64,000 nt of DNA, from NCBI GenBank assembly GCA_002077065.1, contig NAJO01000013.1, positions 1,021,140-1,085,139 on the forward strand, read 5' to 3'. The first letter of the stretch is position 1. Each line of letters starts with the position of its first letter. The stretch is from Cryoendolithus antarcticus (taxonomy: Eukaryota; Ascomycota; Dothideomycetes; Cladosporiales; Cladosporiaceae). Both the position numbers and the translations under genes were made by a program. Below the pieces are notes generated by a model. The model worked only from the letters and a program-made list of their open reading frames with translations. It did no database searches and had not been told where the DNA came from. Of this stretch, positions 45,559-58,000 are shown in pieces.

Positions 45559-45644
45559 AGTTCCGAAGGCGGGTCGAACGCCTGACCTTAGGATGATTGC
45601 TGCGTGTGCTGCAATCCCACGCTCTACCACTGAGCTACCGAAAC
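45559..45644 (-). tRNA. tRNA-Cys(GCA) with a 14-nt intron
   Basis: The minus strand folds as a complete tRNA. The acceptor stem pairs GTTTCGG with TCGGAAC, including two G-U pairs. The D-arm is GCTC-AGTGGTA-GAGC, the anticodon stem TGGGA/TCCTA, the variable loop AGGTC, and the T-arm AGGCG-TTCGACC-CGCCT. The anticodon loop is 21 nt, so a 14-nt intron after position 37 leaves TTGCAG...A with anticodon GCA. A T-run just downstream fits a Pol III terminator. Intron borders are inferred from loop geometry. Confidence 0.85.
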
Positions 45645-45936
45645 AGGTACAGCATGGGTTTGGTGATAACTGCAATGTATATATACCACAAAGATTACCC
45701 GCGTGAATAAAATTTCGTGCGGAAAGAATAACCAGTTGGCAATTGAGAATACATGAACAACGCGCCTGCCATACAAACTTATATGTAGTCGAGATGAAAA
45801 ACGCCGCCAACGTCTGCCGCTCTGCCTGTGATGTAAAGTGCACGTGCCCTTCACAGAAATCCACCCTCGAACTTCACGTGCAAAATTCCACCACGACCTC
45901 TTCTCCCCCACTACACTCCTACGTATATCACCCGCC

Positions 45937-47256
45937 ATGTCCGCCGCCAGCGACCGCGCGCGCTACTACCTCGAGCGCTCCGTCCCCGAACTCCAACTCT
46001 TCTCGCGCCTCGCCCTCTTCACCCCCGCGGAGATAACCGCCATCGCTCGCAAACGAAGCGATTTCGAACATGTGCTAAATTCGAACGGCTCCACGCCTCG
46101 CGACTATATCCGCTATGCAACCTATGAGATGAATCTCGATGCGCTGCGGAAGAAACGGTGTAAGCGGCTCGGAGTGAAGGGACGTGTGGGCGAGCAGCAG
46201 TGGAGTGGGCAGAGGACTGTGTTCTTTATCTTTGAACGAGGGGTGAAGAAGTTTCCTGGTGAGAAGGGGCTGTGGAATGAGTACATCTCGTTCTGTACAC
46301 AGGCGAGGGCGAATAAGAAGTTGGCGAAAGTTTTCACCGCCGTACTCAGACTACGACCGAGGGATTGGGCCATGTGGGTTAGGGCTGCGAAGTACTACGC
46401 TGAAGTGCAGGGGGATATCGGGACTGCGCGGAGCTATTTGCAGAGGGGACTGAGGTTTTGTCCAGAGGAGAGGAGGCTGTGGATTGAGTATGCCAGGCTG
46501 GAGATGGGCTATCTTGGGAAGCTTGCTGCGAGACGGAGGATCTTGGGGCTTGAGGGCAGAGAGGAGAAAACGGAGGAGGAGCAGGGGAGCGAGGACGTCA
46601 TCGCGTTGCCGGAGATCTCAGCGGAGGACATGCGGGGCGATGAGATGAAGGGCGTTGAGGAGGTGGATGTCAATGCGTTGGTGAGGCTTAAGGATGCGCC
46701 AGCTTACACTGGAGCAATACCCATGGCGATCTTTGATGCGGGAATGAAGCAGTTTGGGGACGAAGTCGGGTTTGCGGTGCAGTTCTTTGAGCTGGTGGCG
46801 CTGTACGAGAGTGTGCCTGCAGCGAAGACGGTGTTGGAGCATATCCACAATCGCATACAGAGTGCTGGACCGGAGTCTGCAGAGCTTGTGGTCTGCGAGG
46901 CGATCCTGCACACATTTGGCATCGAGACCACCTCAGCAGAGTTCCCTGCAGCGCTGAGCGCAAGCCTAGGGACGTTGAAGCGAGGTACTCTACATTTACC
47001 AGCTGCAGAGCACGCCAGGCTTGGTGAACGAGCTGTGCAGTACCTCGCGACCTGTTTGCAGCACGATGGCGAGCTGGATGAGGGAATTCAGCAAGTGCTG
47101 GAGGCTAGCATTGCGCGCCACGCTCGGCTTGTGGACACTGGGTCTTCGGGACGCCATGAACAGCTTGATGTACTGGCAGACAGTCTGGCACACGAAGGGA
47201 GAATTGCGGCAGCGGGAGTGCTGCGCGCAATCGCTACCAGCCAAACAGCGACTTGA
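45937..47256 (+). CDS. utp6: U3 small nucleolar RNA-associated protein 6
   Basis: Single exon, 439 aa, starting at MSAASDRARYYLERSVPELQ; in-frame codons upstream are open but not conserved. The N-terminal Utp6 block (LFTPAEITAIARKRSDFEHVL, YIRYATYEMNLDALRKKR) is followed by HAT repeats (GLWNEYISFCTQARANKK, DWAMWVRAAKYYAEVQGD, ERRLWIEYARLEMGYLGK). Utp6 is part of the UTP-B module of the small-subunit processome in the nucleolus, acting in 18S rRNA maturation. The acidic linker at about residues 205-240 is less conserved. Confidence 0.9.
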   Translation: MSAASDRARYYLERSVPELQLFSRLALFTPAEITAIARKRSDFEHVLNSNGSTPRDYIRYATYEMNLDALRKKRCKRLGVKGRVGEQQWSGQRTVFFIFERGVKKFPGEKGLWNEYISFCTQARANKKLAKVFTAVLRLRPRDWAMWVRAAKYYAEVQGDIGTARSYLQRGLRFCPEERRLWIEYARLEMGYLGKLAARRRILGLEGREEKTEEEQGSEDVIALPEISAEDMRGDEMKGVEEVDVNALVRLKDAPAYTGAIPMAIFDAGMKQFGDEVGFAVQFFELVALYESVPAAKTVLEHIHNRIQSAGPESAELVVCEAILHTFGIETTSAEFPAALSASLGTLKRGTLHLPAAEHARLGERAVQYLATCLQHDGELDEGIQQVLEASIARHARLVDTGSSGRHEQLDVLADSLAHEGRIAAAGVLRAIATSQTAT

Positions 47257-47365
47257 GCTATGGTTAGAGCTACGTACCTACTCGGTGCCGAGCGGACTGC
47301 ATATTCGCGCGCGGTTGCGACATCCCGATCGATTGAGGCGACTCTGGTGTGCATTGGGACAGTGT

Positions 47366-48538
47366 TCAATCGGCATACACAAGCCAGCCATACGTTCTGC
47401 CACACCACTTCCTCGCCAGCCTCGCGCCCATCTCCGTTGGTTGGCTGAACGCGACATCCGCCTTGCTGATACCCGGCCTCGCTCCCTCGACTGGAGATGC
47501 CCCATACATGATTTCTGATGGAGGCAGGTCATGGCGTGTATTCGATTCGTGTGGTCTTATTTGGCCGTCAAAGTGTGATCGCGCTCGATCAAGCAATGCA
47601 ATCGCAATGCCTTGACCACGCTGTGTCGGCGAAGTCCATATTCGCGAAATGCCCATCTTGGCAGGTACTGGTGTGATGGCGAGTTCAAGAGGTCCAACAG
47701 GATCATGCGTCGTCTCATCGGGCGTCCGAGAAGCGGTGCGTCGTGCTTTGAGCGCAGCAAGCGATGTAGGTGGTCGTTTCTCCTCGATCGCTAGAGTTCT
47801 CCCGCCGGTCGATTGCCGTCTCGCAGGCGCCACAACTTCCCTGGCCTCGGTAATGCATTCAGCCAGCAGGAGACCAACGCACTTGGTGCCTCGTACATAT
47901 AGATACGCAATATGCCTTCCCGGCTCCCATAACTTCACGTCTGGAATGTCCACCGCTCCCAGCTCCCTCTGCACCACATCCAATGCCATCCTCACTCGCC
48001 TCCTCCGCCATACGGTGTCGCGCGAGTCTACTGCGACTATTGCGTCGTCACCGAGTGCGCAGCTCAACACACTGCCCTGCCTTGCCTTGGCGATGAAGTC
48101 CTTCCCCACGTCGCATCCCTCGGAGTGTTGGCGATGGTACTTGTCGTGCAGCTGCCTGTCTTCGGCTGACGACGCGATGTACTCCATTCCGCAGTCTTTG
48201 CATCGCTTCTGCGTCTCCTGCCCAAGACTGATCTGCATCTGCGTGAGAGCATGCCGGTGCGGCTTCGCTGGTATTGGTGCTGGCCGCTTTGTAGGCCGTG
48301 CATTCTCCGTGATGGTATCAAGTACCTTCCGCTTGCCGAGCACACTGAATGCGTTCCTAGAGCTCGTTGCTGGCTTAGTCGGTGATATACGCGTCTGCTG
48401 CTCCCATGGAAAGCCAGGTGGTGATGAAGGCAGACTGGTCTCGTGGGGAGCGGTATCGGAGAAGATGGCATCGTCGCTCGTAGGTGGTGTGGAGGGTGCG
48501 GCGGGCTCCGATGAGAGGGCAAACGCTGGGAGAGCCAT
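47366..48538 (-). CDS. eco1: Sister-chromatid cohesion N-acetyltransferase Eco1
   Basis: Single exon, 390 aa from MALPAFALSSEP; 81 further codons upstream are open but unlikely. It has a C2H2 zinc finger of the Eco1/Ctf7 type (CKDCGMEYIASSAEDRQLHD, then YHRQH), followed by the acetyltransferase domain with GISRIWTSPTQRGQGIAIAL (acetyl-CoA loop) and the closing VAFSQPTEMGARLARKW. Eco1 acetylates Smc3 during S phase to establish cohesion. A fungal-style linker rich in Arg/Pro sits inside the transferase domain. It is convergent with utp6, 109 bp apart. Confidence 0.9.
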   Translation of the reverse strand: MALPAFALSSEPAAPSTPPTSDDAIFSDTAPHETSLPSSPPGFPWEQQTRISPTKPATSSRNAFSVLGKRKVLDTITENARPTKRPAPIPAKPHRHALTQMQISLGQETQKRCKDCGMEYIASSAEDRQLHDKYHRQHSEGCDVGKDFIAKARQGSVLSCALGDDAIVAVDSRDTVWRRRRVRMALDVVQRELGAVDIPDVKLWEPGRHIAYLYVRGTKCVGLLLAECITEAREVVAPARRQSTGGRTLAIEEKRPPTSLAALKARRTASRTPDETTHDPVGPLELAITPVPAKMGISRIWTSPTQRGQGIAIALLDRARSHFDGQIRPHESNTRHDLPPSEIMYGASPVEGARPGISKADVAFSQPTEMGARLARKWCGRTYGWLVYAD

Positions 48539-48832
48539 TGCAGGCAGCAATCTGTTCGTGCGAGCTTTTGGGATATGCGCAAGGAAACGCGTCGATAGAG
48601 GTGCAAGCTCGCGTCGCGATTGCCCCGCAACACGTGGCGCCGGAAGCAAGAGCAACCGCTTCCGGCTCAGCCCTGCAGTACATACCAAGAACCCCGCATT
48701 CACATGCCAGTTCAACCATCTGACTCCAATGCATCGAAGTGTGAAGGAGCAGAGCAAAATTCCAATAGCGGCGGTACTCAATCGTCAGGAGATGATACTG
48801 GCTGCGCCATCAACGATATTCAGTCGATTGCA

Positions 48833-49693
48833 ATGCCACTCCAAATCACAGCACCGTCTCGACTCATCCGCGTCACCCCTCTCACAGGCAAGGCATTCCA
48901 GGACTTCGGCCAAGTGATCGAGAATCCCAGCACCCACAATGATACCACGCCTCGCACGACAGTGTCAGCAAATCAAGGCTCAGCCAGCAAAGTTCTCGAT
49001 GTCACCCAGATGCTCAATCACTACTATCTCGCCTCATCCCAGAAGCCTGCTCGTCCCGTGATGAACATGTTCATCTGCAAGCCTCGCAAACTCCGGAAGC
49101 TCTCATCTGGCCAATCAGTCCTCTCAGTCGAGGTCCTGGAACGCCACCCTTTCACACCGCAGACCTTCATCCCAATGGGTCTGGACAAGACCGACAAGAG
49201 TACAACCTACCTCGTCATCGTCGCGCCCACTCTTCCCCTTTCACCCCGCTCCCGCGAAGCAGCGGAGCTCTCGCCTCCATATCCTGCGCCAGCGCCGCGA
49301 CGGAAACGAAGTCTCAAGGAACGTCTATTGGGTGCGAGACCAAATCCCTTCACGAATGACTACGCTCCATCTACCACACCGCCTGTGACAGTCGACCTCT
49401 CGACTTCGCTCAAGCCCAAAGGCCCGGGACTGCCGGATCTGGCGAGCTTGCGGGCGTTCATTGCGAGAGGGGATCAGGCTGTCACTTATGGGCCGGGAAC
49501 ATGGCATGCGCCTATGGTTGTGCTGGGGCAGAGAGAGGTGGAGTTTGTGGTCGTGCAGCATGCTAACGGGGTGGCGGTGGAGGACTGTCAGGAGGTTGAG
49601 GTAGTAAGTGGGGATGGAGGGGGTCTCGGCGTGGTGGTTGAAGAGAAGGGGTCTGATGGAGGTTCTGGAGAGAGTGTGAAGGCGAAATTGTAG
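48833..49693 (+). CDS. dal3: Ureidoglycolate lyase (allantoin degradation)
   Basis: Single exon, 286 aa from ATG at 48833, 294 bp from the divergent eco1 start. The family's opening IRVTPLTGKAFQDFGQVIEN is followed by MNMFICKPRKLRKLSSG and VEVLERHPFTPQTFIPMG. The active-site region is PDLASLRAFIARGDQAVTYG and GTWHAPMVVLGQREVEFVVV. Known members cleave ureidoglycolate to glyoxylate and urea in purine catabolism. It is longer than the bacterial form because of a low-complexity insert (residues about 130-200) and an acidic, Gly-rich tail. Confidence 0.85.
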   Translation: MPLQITAPSRLIRVTPLTGKAFQDFGQVIENPSTHNDTTPRTTVSANQGSASKVLDVTQMLNHYYLASSQKPARPVMNMFICKPRKLRKLSSGQSVLSVEVLERHPFTPQTFIPMGLDKTDKSTTYLVIVAPTLPLSPRSREAAELSPPYPAPAPRRKRSLKERLLGARPNPFTNDYAPSTTPPVTVDLSTSLKPKGPGLPDLASLRAFIARGDQAVTYGPGTWHAPMVVLGQREVEFVVVQHANGVAVEDCQEVEVVSGDGGGLGVVVEEKGSDGGSGESVKAKL

Positions 49694-50353
49694 AGAATGC
49701 CTGCTTAGCCTACGAATGAGGTGATTGACGATCCCACGGGAATGCATTACACATGATGCATGGGAAAACTACATAGCAGGACGACCCACACTCATGACTG
49801 TCACCCCTCCTGCAAAATCCAATCTCTATAATGAGCTCAGCGTCCTTGGTCTTCCTCTCGCCTCAATTCTCCGATCACCGATTAGGCTGCATCCTCACGT
49901 GTCCTGGAATGCCATGGGAAATCGTTACAGCGCAGCTTTGCCCTCTTCAGAGTCCACGAGCTACGTCGCCAACGCGATCGTCCTAAGGGATGCTACACCG
50001 GTCACGGTGCTCTCGTCACATAATCCATGTCTCCGTGCCTGAATATTTGGTTATCGTCACCGTACACTACAATAATTGGAGTTCAGTTGTGTCAATAATG
50101 TTGAGACCTGACAAGCATCGCGGAGCGCCGCGGGGGAAGGCTGGGTTGTGAGGAAGCGTGGGGTCATCCTCGTCAGCTCACTCCTCTCACCTCCTTCGTT
50201 CGAGCACATATATGAACCGGGCATCTTTGGACATTTGATCATCGGAGTAGGGCGTACATCGCACATAGATGCAGGCCGCGTGCTAGCAAATCCGCATTGC
50301 ATGGACAGACGGGTGAAAGTGCACGATACCCATGACCGCCCCATTGCGCCAGC
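49694..50353. other. Intergenic, dal3 3' side and upstream of the proline-rich gene
   Basis: 660 bp; no conserved frame recognised. Confidence 0.4.
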
Positions 50354-52110
50354 ATGTCAGGCAACCCGTTCCGCCGTTCTCGGATCGAGCGCCTCCCTGA
50401 TGAGGCATTTGATGTGAATGTCGACGCAGACCCGGGTAGAGCGTGTAAGCAATCGCCCAGCAGCAGGGTTCGTCGCGCGAGCTAAGCCGGAATGCTGCAG
50501 CGCCGCACAAGACAAAGAAGCCGAAGAAGAGGGTGCAGATTGTCTCGCCTCCGCAGTCGCCTCTCGAAACATACGATGGTGCGAATGGGATTATCCATGG
50601 CTGGCCGACATCGACGTCCTTGAGTGTCCCAGTTGCGCAGGCAAACGGGCCTAGTGCAGCGGACGGTCACTCACTCCAGACGGACTCGAATACGACACAG
50701 TCGTCCCTTCGGTCGGACTCGACTTCAAAGCCTAGCATGCAAGCGGCAGTAGCAAGTCGGGCGCCTCACAACCCGTTCGCGAGAACGCTGGCTACGAGCG
50801 AAGCTGCGTTCGGACTGCAGCGGGAGGATGATGACGGGATTGCCTCCAGGCGAGAGGGAGGACCGTCCAAGATGAACGTGGATATGTTCAAAAACATACT
50901 GCTACATGGCAGTCCGAGTCCGTCGCCGCCTGTCGGCCAACTTTTGCGGCCACAAGATAGTAGCAGTGGGACGGACACATCTTCGATATCCCGTCAATCG
51001 CTATTTGATCACACCCACGAACTACATCCAGAGTCCCCTAAGACATCATATGATCACGCGGAATCATCGGATGATGACGAACAGACCGAGAAGTCGAGCC
51101 TCATGAGTCCAAGTGAGACAAGACCGGAAGCTGAGGGACCACCACTACCTCCCAAGCACACGCATGGTCGAGCAGCACGTGCTAAGGGACCACAAACGGT
51201 GTCATTCGCGGTCTTTGATCAATCAATCCCGAACGACTGGAGACCATCCATACGTCCGAGAACACCACCTCCGGGCAGCCCGTTGACAAGCATACTGCGG
51301 CCGTCGAGTCCACGATCGCCTGGTAACCTCAACAAACCACTCCCTCCTCCACCTGAGGTGGTAGCAGTACCGCAGCTGGGCCCGCAGACGGATGAGATAC
51401 GACACTCACCGGCAGCTCAGCCTCCAAAATCAGGTTCGAGTGACGCAGACACGCAAGTCAAGAAGCCACCGCCTCCACCTCCAGCTGCGCGAAAACAGGC
51501 ACAGACAACCCATGGGCGCCCTCGAAGTAGCTCGAATCTTACACAAAGCTCAACGCAGGAAGAGATTGCACCCACTGAACCTTCGTCAAGTGTTTCTCCT
51601 TCGAGCACGAAGATGGCACCACCTCCGCCTCCCACACGGAGAGCTGGGCAGACGTCAGGTACTCTTGACCCACCAATGGTGCCCACACAGCCACAACGCA
51701 CGCCATCAGACGAGACCCGTCCAGTGCCACCGCCACCTCGACGTCAGTACTCACGATCTTCTGTGAACTTGACCCGCACTCCATCAAACAGCTCTCACAC
51801 TAGCATCGCTCGATCCGAGCACACTGTCGCGCCTCCTGCACCGCCACCGCGACGGACGTCCGGCTCGGCGCGTAATAGTATGGATGGAGCACCAAACACG
51901 CGACGCTGGAGTGGGCAGGAAGTGCGGAGGACGAGTGAGCAGAGTGTTGGATCGGAGGTGGGGAGCTTGCAGGAGGTAGATGAAAGTGCTGGAGTGGCAG
52001 AAGCATCGACGCGGGATGATGTGGGCAAAGCGGATATGCTGGCTGAGCTGGAAAGGCTACAAGCTGAAGTCGATGCGTTGAGAGTTGCGCAGGAGAGAGG
52101 GGGGGGATGA
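50354..52110 (+). CDS. Proline/serine-rich disordered protein, function unknown
   Basis: Model join(50354..50435,50501..52110), 563 aa, one 65-nt intron. The N-terminus MSGNPFRRSRIERLPDEAF with KTKKPKKRVQIVSPPQSP looks like a conserved fungal family start. The middle has a short motif NPFARTLATSEAAFGLQ. The remainder is low-complexity with PxxP and polyproline runs (KPPPPPPAARK, APPPPPTRR, PVPPPPRRQYS), candidate SH3 or profilin ligands, and a short C-terminal coiled coil (DMLAELERLQAEVDALR). I infer an actin- or trafficking-linked adaptor only from the polyproline content; the function is not known. Confidence 0.75.
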
Positions 52111-52470
52111 GAGGTCTTGTGTCAACTTGTAGATACTCTGTGCTGCACACTTGCCAGCACTACTGTGATCACTTCCCCTTCCCTTTCTCATGTCTTTGAG
52201 CACTGATAAAGCTGGGCCAAGCTTCAGTCTAGCGGACGGCACAGAAAGCTTAGCGAGATCATCTCATCTCCCCCGGCGGACTCGCTACCTCCTTCACGCG
52301 GTAAATCTCTCCACCGCGTCTACATGTTGATACCGCCACTCGGCGCTGCGAAGCTCTCCCGAGTTGTGACTGTTTTTGAGGTGAGCCAGCGTAGAGGTAT
52401 TCTTAATGTCTCTCGATCTCCTTTTGCAGGTCCCTTTACTTGCAGCCATCACCCTTCCATCATATATCGC
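52111..52470. other. Intergenic, upstream of MFS transporter
   Basis: 360 bp; presumed promoter of the transporter. Nothing else recognised. Confidence 0.4.
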
Positions 52471-54287
52471 ATGGCGACTACTACAATCACGCAGGTCGAG
52501 CTGGAGGTACTGCCATCGGTGCAGCATTACTCTGCGAGCGCACAGAAGTCAGACGCTATCTCTGGCGTACCACAGCGTTCTACGGATCGATCCCACGATG
52601 AGTCTCCCCGTGTCCGCCCCGTCGCGGCCGTCGCGGCTGACGAGACTCGATACCTCACTGGTGTCAAGTTCTGGCTGCTTATGTTAAATCTGGCAGCGGT
52701 GATAATGCTGTACGCGATCGACATGGCCATTGTAGCTACTGCGGTGCCTGCGATTACAGATCACTTTCACACCGTTGCTGACATTGGCTGGTACTCGGTC
52801 GCCTTCAGACTCTCTCAGTGCGGCTTCCAATTTGTGTGAGTGATTCATCCCGAGTCACTTGTTCGTACTGACTGACACACAAAAGATACGGCAAAGCATA
52901 TAAGCTGTTCCCGATCAAGAACGTTTTTCTCATCGCCAATGCGTTCTCGTTTATCGGGTCGTTGCTGTGCGGCGCAGCGACATCGTCATCTATGCTCGTA
53001 GCTGGACGCGCTATTGCTGGTATCGGCACGGCTGGCCTTGGAGCTGGTTCGAATGCAATGCTCATCCAGTCCGTGCCACTTCGCAAGCGACCGACTTTCC
53101 TCGGTCTCTGGGCAGCAGTCGAAGGCACGTCCGCAGTGCTTGCCCCGCTACTCGGCGGTGCGTTGACCCAATCAGCTGGCTGGCGGTGGTGCTTTTACAT
53201 CTCGCTACCACTCGGCGGCGCTACTCTGCTGCTGACCTACGCTCTCTTTTCCGAGGCTCCCAAGGGGAGCGAGGTGGCTCGACTTACGACTAAGTCTAAG
53301 CTCATGCAGCTGGATCCAATCAGTAATGTCATTTTGGTCTCGAGCCTGATTAGCCTCTTCTTCGCGCTCAACTGGGCAGGCACGAAGTACGCCTGGAACA
53401 GTGGCACCGTTATCGGGTTACTGGTCACATCGGTTGTCCTTGCCGCATTGTTCGGCTACCGTCAGTACCAACAAGGCGAGAAGGCAGTCTTGGCTCCTCG
53501 TATATTGAGGTCTCGTGTTGTGTTGACAAGTCTGCTCTTTATTGCACTGTTCAATAGTGCGCAGAACGTGCTCGAGTGGTACTTGCCGACATACTACCAG
53601 GTCGTACACGGGTACACACCAGCGCAAAGTGGTCTACTAATGTTGCCGATTTTGATCGCGGCCACCATTGGAGCGATCGGCTCTGGTACTCTGATGTCAG
53701 TGGTCGGCTACTACGCACCGTTCATGGTCTTCGCCTCGGTGACAATGCCTGTGGCAGCTGGACTCATCACGACACTTCAGATTGATACTAGTCTGGCAAA
53801 GCTCATCTTCTACACTGCGCTTATCGGACTCGGCTATGGCATTGGCTCTGTGGGGCCAACCGTAGCTGTGCAGACTGTGCTATCAGACGCCGATACGACG
53901 CTGGGTATAGCCGTGCTCATGTTCGGCTCGAGCCTCGGTCCGGCCATCACAATTGCTATTGCACAGGTTATCTTCACTAGTGAATTATCGAAGGACCTGG
54001 GCGGCTTGGGCTCGAGCGTGAACGGTACATCGATAGAGAGCAATGGCTTGACACAACTACTCACACAGGCGCCAGCGTCGCAGCGACTCGATGTCTTAGA
54101 AGGCATTGACAAGAGCATTACGCATACTTGGTACCTGGTCGTCGCTCTGGCTTGTCTAATGGCGTTTGGTGGGTTTGGCGCGGAGTGGCGATCTCTCAAG
54201 AAGGACGACCCGGCCGAGTCGACTACTGCAAGACGCGAGGGCTTGACTACACCAGATATCGGCGGATCACAGTCGCATGATACTTGA
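52471..54287 (+). CDS. MFS drug/toxin exporter, DHA2 (14-TM) family
   Basis: Model join(52471..52835,52886..54287), 588 aa, one 50-nt intron. After a polar N-terminus the first helix is FWLLMLNLAAVIMLYAIDM with the DHA2-style IDMAIVATAVPAITDHF. Motif A/B regions read VYGKAYKLFPIKNVF and AGRAIAGIGTAGLGAGSNAM, and motif C is LLGGALTQSAGWRWCFYIS, a hallmark of 14-TM drug:H+ antiporters. The rest is alternating hydrophobic helices with a polar C-terminal tail. The substrate cannot be predicted; no biosynthetic backbone gene is nearby. Confidence 0.88.
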
Positions 54288-55011
54288 GCACTGACTCAAG
54301 TATGATACTGATTCGAAGCAACTCCGGCTTAACTTGGGCAAGTAAGCTCGTGCGTTGGCTCTAGTCCTCCCAATGCAACATCCCCGCAACGTACTGGTGC
54401 CGCATACCCGTCAAGGTGTCTTGGGAGCCAATGTTGCTGGGGTCGTCAATACAATATGGGTCACTTTCTGGCACCCCGCAGTGTTGTTTCCCCGCAATAT
54501 ATGCATCCTGCAGCTTGTATACTGCACGTCCACTCTACACACTTCAGGCAAAAGCTTGCACCTCTTGACTTTGACCATGATCACCTTGGATCGAAGTTTC
54601 TGACAGCTCGCTACACCATATTTGCTTTTAGCCGGTGCCTGGTACCTGCAGGTGGGCGCACTCCAGCGGTCAGGCTCAAATCTGCACGACATTGCATCGC
54701 GTCAAGAGAGTAATGTCACGCACACTGGGCCGCTGCGAGCTAGGATAGCAGCACGCAAATGCAATCGGGCACTACCACTGGACTCGAGTGTCTCCACTCG
54801 GGACAAAACTACGCTGCCTACGATGCAACGCGAATAACCGGCGTCGACCAGGACCAGCATTCGGGCATTGTGAAAATGAGCTGCCCTTCTCAGCAGTAGA
54901 GTGGAGCCGACAACCAATACTTGGAGCGATGGGATCCAGCTGGTATATATACGATGATCTACGATGTTCTGGCGAAGAAGCTGCCTTGCCCACGAGCATC
55001 GGTACACCAAC
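54288..55011. promoter_or_regulatory. Intergenic with putative promoter of the WSC-GH3 gene
   Basis: 724 bp. A TATATATA stretch lies at about 54944-54951, some 60 bp before the downstream ATG, with CCAAT at about 54914-54918. These could be the core promoter of the glycosidase gene. The rest shows nothing. Confidence 0.4.
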
Positions 55012-58000
55012 ATGGCGCCTATGATGATGATCATTAAGAGCCTTGCTTTCTTTGCTGTCTCCGGAGCACTGGCACAGAGTTCGAATTTCGTCTGTACTGC
55101 AAGCGCACCGAACGCAACGCAGTACAATGCTTCGACTACCTATTTGGGTTGCTGGACCGATGCCACAGTCCGCACGCTTGATGGGCCGCAGATCAACAAT
55201 GCTCAGCTCTCGCCTCAATATTGTGCCAACCGCTGCGGCAACGCTGGGTACATCTACAGCGGAGTTGAGTACACAACGTGAGTGTCGCAGATCATCCCGT
55301 TGCTCTGGTGCTGACTTGCCTTGCCAGTCAATGCTTTTGCGGTACGGCCATCAATCCGGTCGCCAGCCAGACGAACGAGAGCGCTTGCACGTACATCTGC
55401 CCGGGCGATACTAGTGCAAAATGCGGCGGTACTTACCTGTGAGTCTTCCGCACCAATTCATTCCATTGGCACTGACACAGCGCAAGCATGAACTTGTACA
55501 AGATCAATAATCCGAACCCCAACCCACCTCCTCGCCAGACCAAGTTCCAGCCGGCTTGCTTGACCAACCCCTTCTGCTCTCAGAAGGCTTGTGATACCAG
55601 TCTGAGCATTGCCGCTCGTGTTGCTGCGCTTATTAGTAACATGACACTCATTGAGAAAGCACAGAATCTTGTCGATGCTGCGAATGGAGTCGAGAGAATC
55701 GGACTTCCTTCGTATGAGTGGTGGTCCGAGGTAAGAAGACTCAAGGCAATGGCGTGAAAGTAAGCCGCCGCTGACCAAGACAGGCTTTGCATGGTGTAGC
55801 GAGCTCGCCGGGCGTAACTTTCAACTCGCCCAATGGATCCGACTTCTCCTACGCCACTAGCTTTCCCACTCCGATCTTGCTAGGTGCAGCATTCGATGAC
55901 CCACTCATCTACCAGATCGCGAGTACTGTAGGCAAGGAAGCGCGAGCGTTTGGGAATTACATGCAGTCAGGCTTCGACTTCTGGACTCCAAACATTAACA
56001 CGTTCCTCGATCCGGTATGCCGATGGATCTCAGCCTCTGCGAGAACCTTTCTGACTGTCAACAGCGCTGGGGACGCGGCCTGGAAGTGCCCACTGAAGAC
56101 TCTTTCCATGCACAGAGTTACGTGTCGCAGCTCATTCCCGGCCTACAGGGTGGCTTGACAGCCGGCCCATCGAAGCAAATCATTGCAACTTGCAAACATT
56201 ATGCGGTACGCCCCCACATGTCCTACTCACATCGAAGTCCATTAGGCTGATGACTATACAGGTGTACGATGTCGAAGAGCTGCGCAACTCGCAGAACTAC
56301 AATCCTACGCAGCAGGATCTGGGCGAGTATTATCTGACACCGTTCAAGACCTGTGTTCGGGATGTCGGTACGTCAGGCTGGAAGCTTCATGTGCTGTGGC
56401 TATGAGCTGACAGGTGGAACAGACGTCGGCTCGGTAATGTGCAGCTACAACGCAGTCGATGGAGTGCCAGCTTGTGCAAGCGAATATCTCCTCCAGGACG
56501 TGCTGAGAGACGCATATGGCTTCGACAATGAGCCCTACCGCTATGGTACGCAAAGCGTAAATCAGCTTACCTAACCATACTGACCTCGAGTCCAGTAACC
56601 TCCGATTGTGGCGCTGTTGATGATATCTACAACCAGCACAACTTCACCGATAGCTTCGCCGCCGCCGCAGCTGTGGCCATCAATGCAGGGTACGAGGACC
56701 GTCATGATGTTCCATGACGTTTACTAACACCGTCACAGAACAGACACCAACTGCGGAAGCACTTACCTCCAGCTCAACACCTCTGTGGCAAGAGGCTTCA
56801 CGACCAATGCGACGCTTGATCGTGCATTGACGCGACTCTACACAGCACTCTTCACTGTTGGCTACTTCGACGGGCAGCCAAAGTATGACCAGCTATCGTT
56901 CTCTGACGTCTCGACTGGAGCTGCGCAGAGCCTGGCATACACTGCTGCGTGGGAGGGCATGACTTTGTTGAAGAATAATGGAGTGCTGCCGCTCAAGAAG
57001 TATAATAAAGTGGCTATGATTGGGCCGTGGGCGAATGCAACAGGCCAGATGCAGGGTAAGGCCGTGACGACACTCTCAGCGGGAGCTATGCTTACATGAT
57101 TACAGGCAACTATCAAGGCATCGCACCGTATCTCATCTCGCCATTGCAATCTGCACAGGCACAGTGGGGAGCTGGCAATGTGGTGTACGCACAGGGTACT
57201 GCCATCAACAGCACCAACACCACCGGCTTCGCTGCAGCACTTAGTGCCGCCAAATCAGCAGACCTAGTTGTCTTCCTCGGTGGCATTGACACCTCGATCG
57301 AGTCGGAAGGCCATGATCGAACCAACATTGACTGGCCTGGCAATCAGCTTGATCTTGTTGCTCAGCTGTCACAGCTCCGCAAACCGCTGGTAGTCGCCCA
57401 ATTCGGCGGTGGTCAGGTCGATGATACTGCGCTCTTGCAGAACCGCAATGTTCATGCACTCATCTGGGGTGGCTATCCCGGTCAAGCTGGCGGGGCTGCT
57501 CTTATTGATGTCCTGATTGGCAAGCAAGCTCCTGCTGGTCGACTTGCGATCACGCAGTACGCTGGTAGCTACATCAACCAGGTTAGCAAGTTCGATCCGA
57601 ATCTCCGCCCTGGTCCAAACAACGTGGGACGCACATACAAGTGGCTTACAACCAAGGCCGTTCTCCCTTTCGGATACGGGCTGCACTACACTTCCTTCAA
57701 AGCCAGCTGGTCGAAGAAGCTACAACGCCAGTACAATATCGCAGACCTGGTCTCTTCGGGACACGGCGGTTACGGCAAATCTACCAAAAACGATGCCTCA
57801 CAATTCGCTACTGTCACCGCTACTGTCCGTAACACTGGTAGAATTGCCTCCGACTACGTCGCGCTGCTGTTCCTATCATCCAGCAACGCCGGTCCGACGC
57901 CTCGCCCGAAGAAGTCACTCGTCTCTTACAATCGGGCGCACAACATCGCTCCCCGAGGACAGCAGCAAGTCTCGCTCCCACTCACTCTGGGCTCCATCGC

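Noticed and set aside
47649..48917. 422-codon open frame on the plus strand
   Set aside because: It is antisense to eco1, whose zinc finger and acetyltransferase motifs are clear; its own translation is low-complexity without family motifs.
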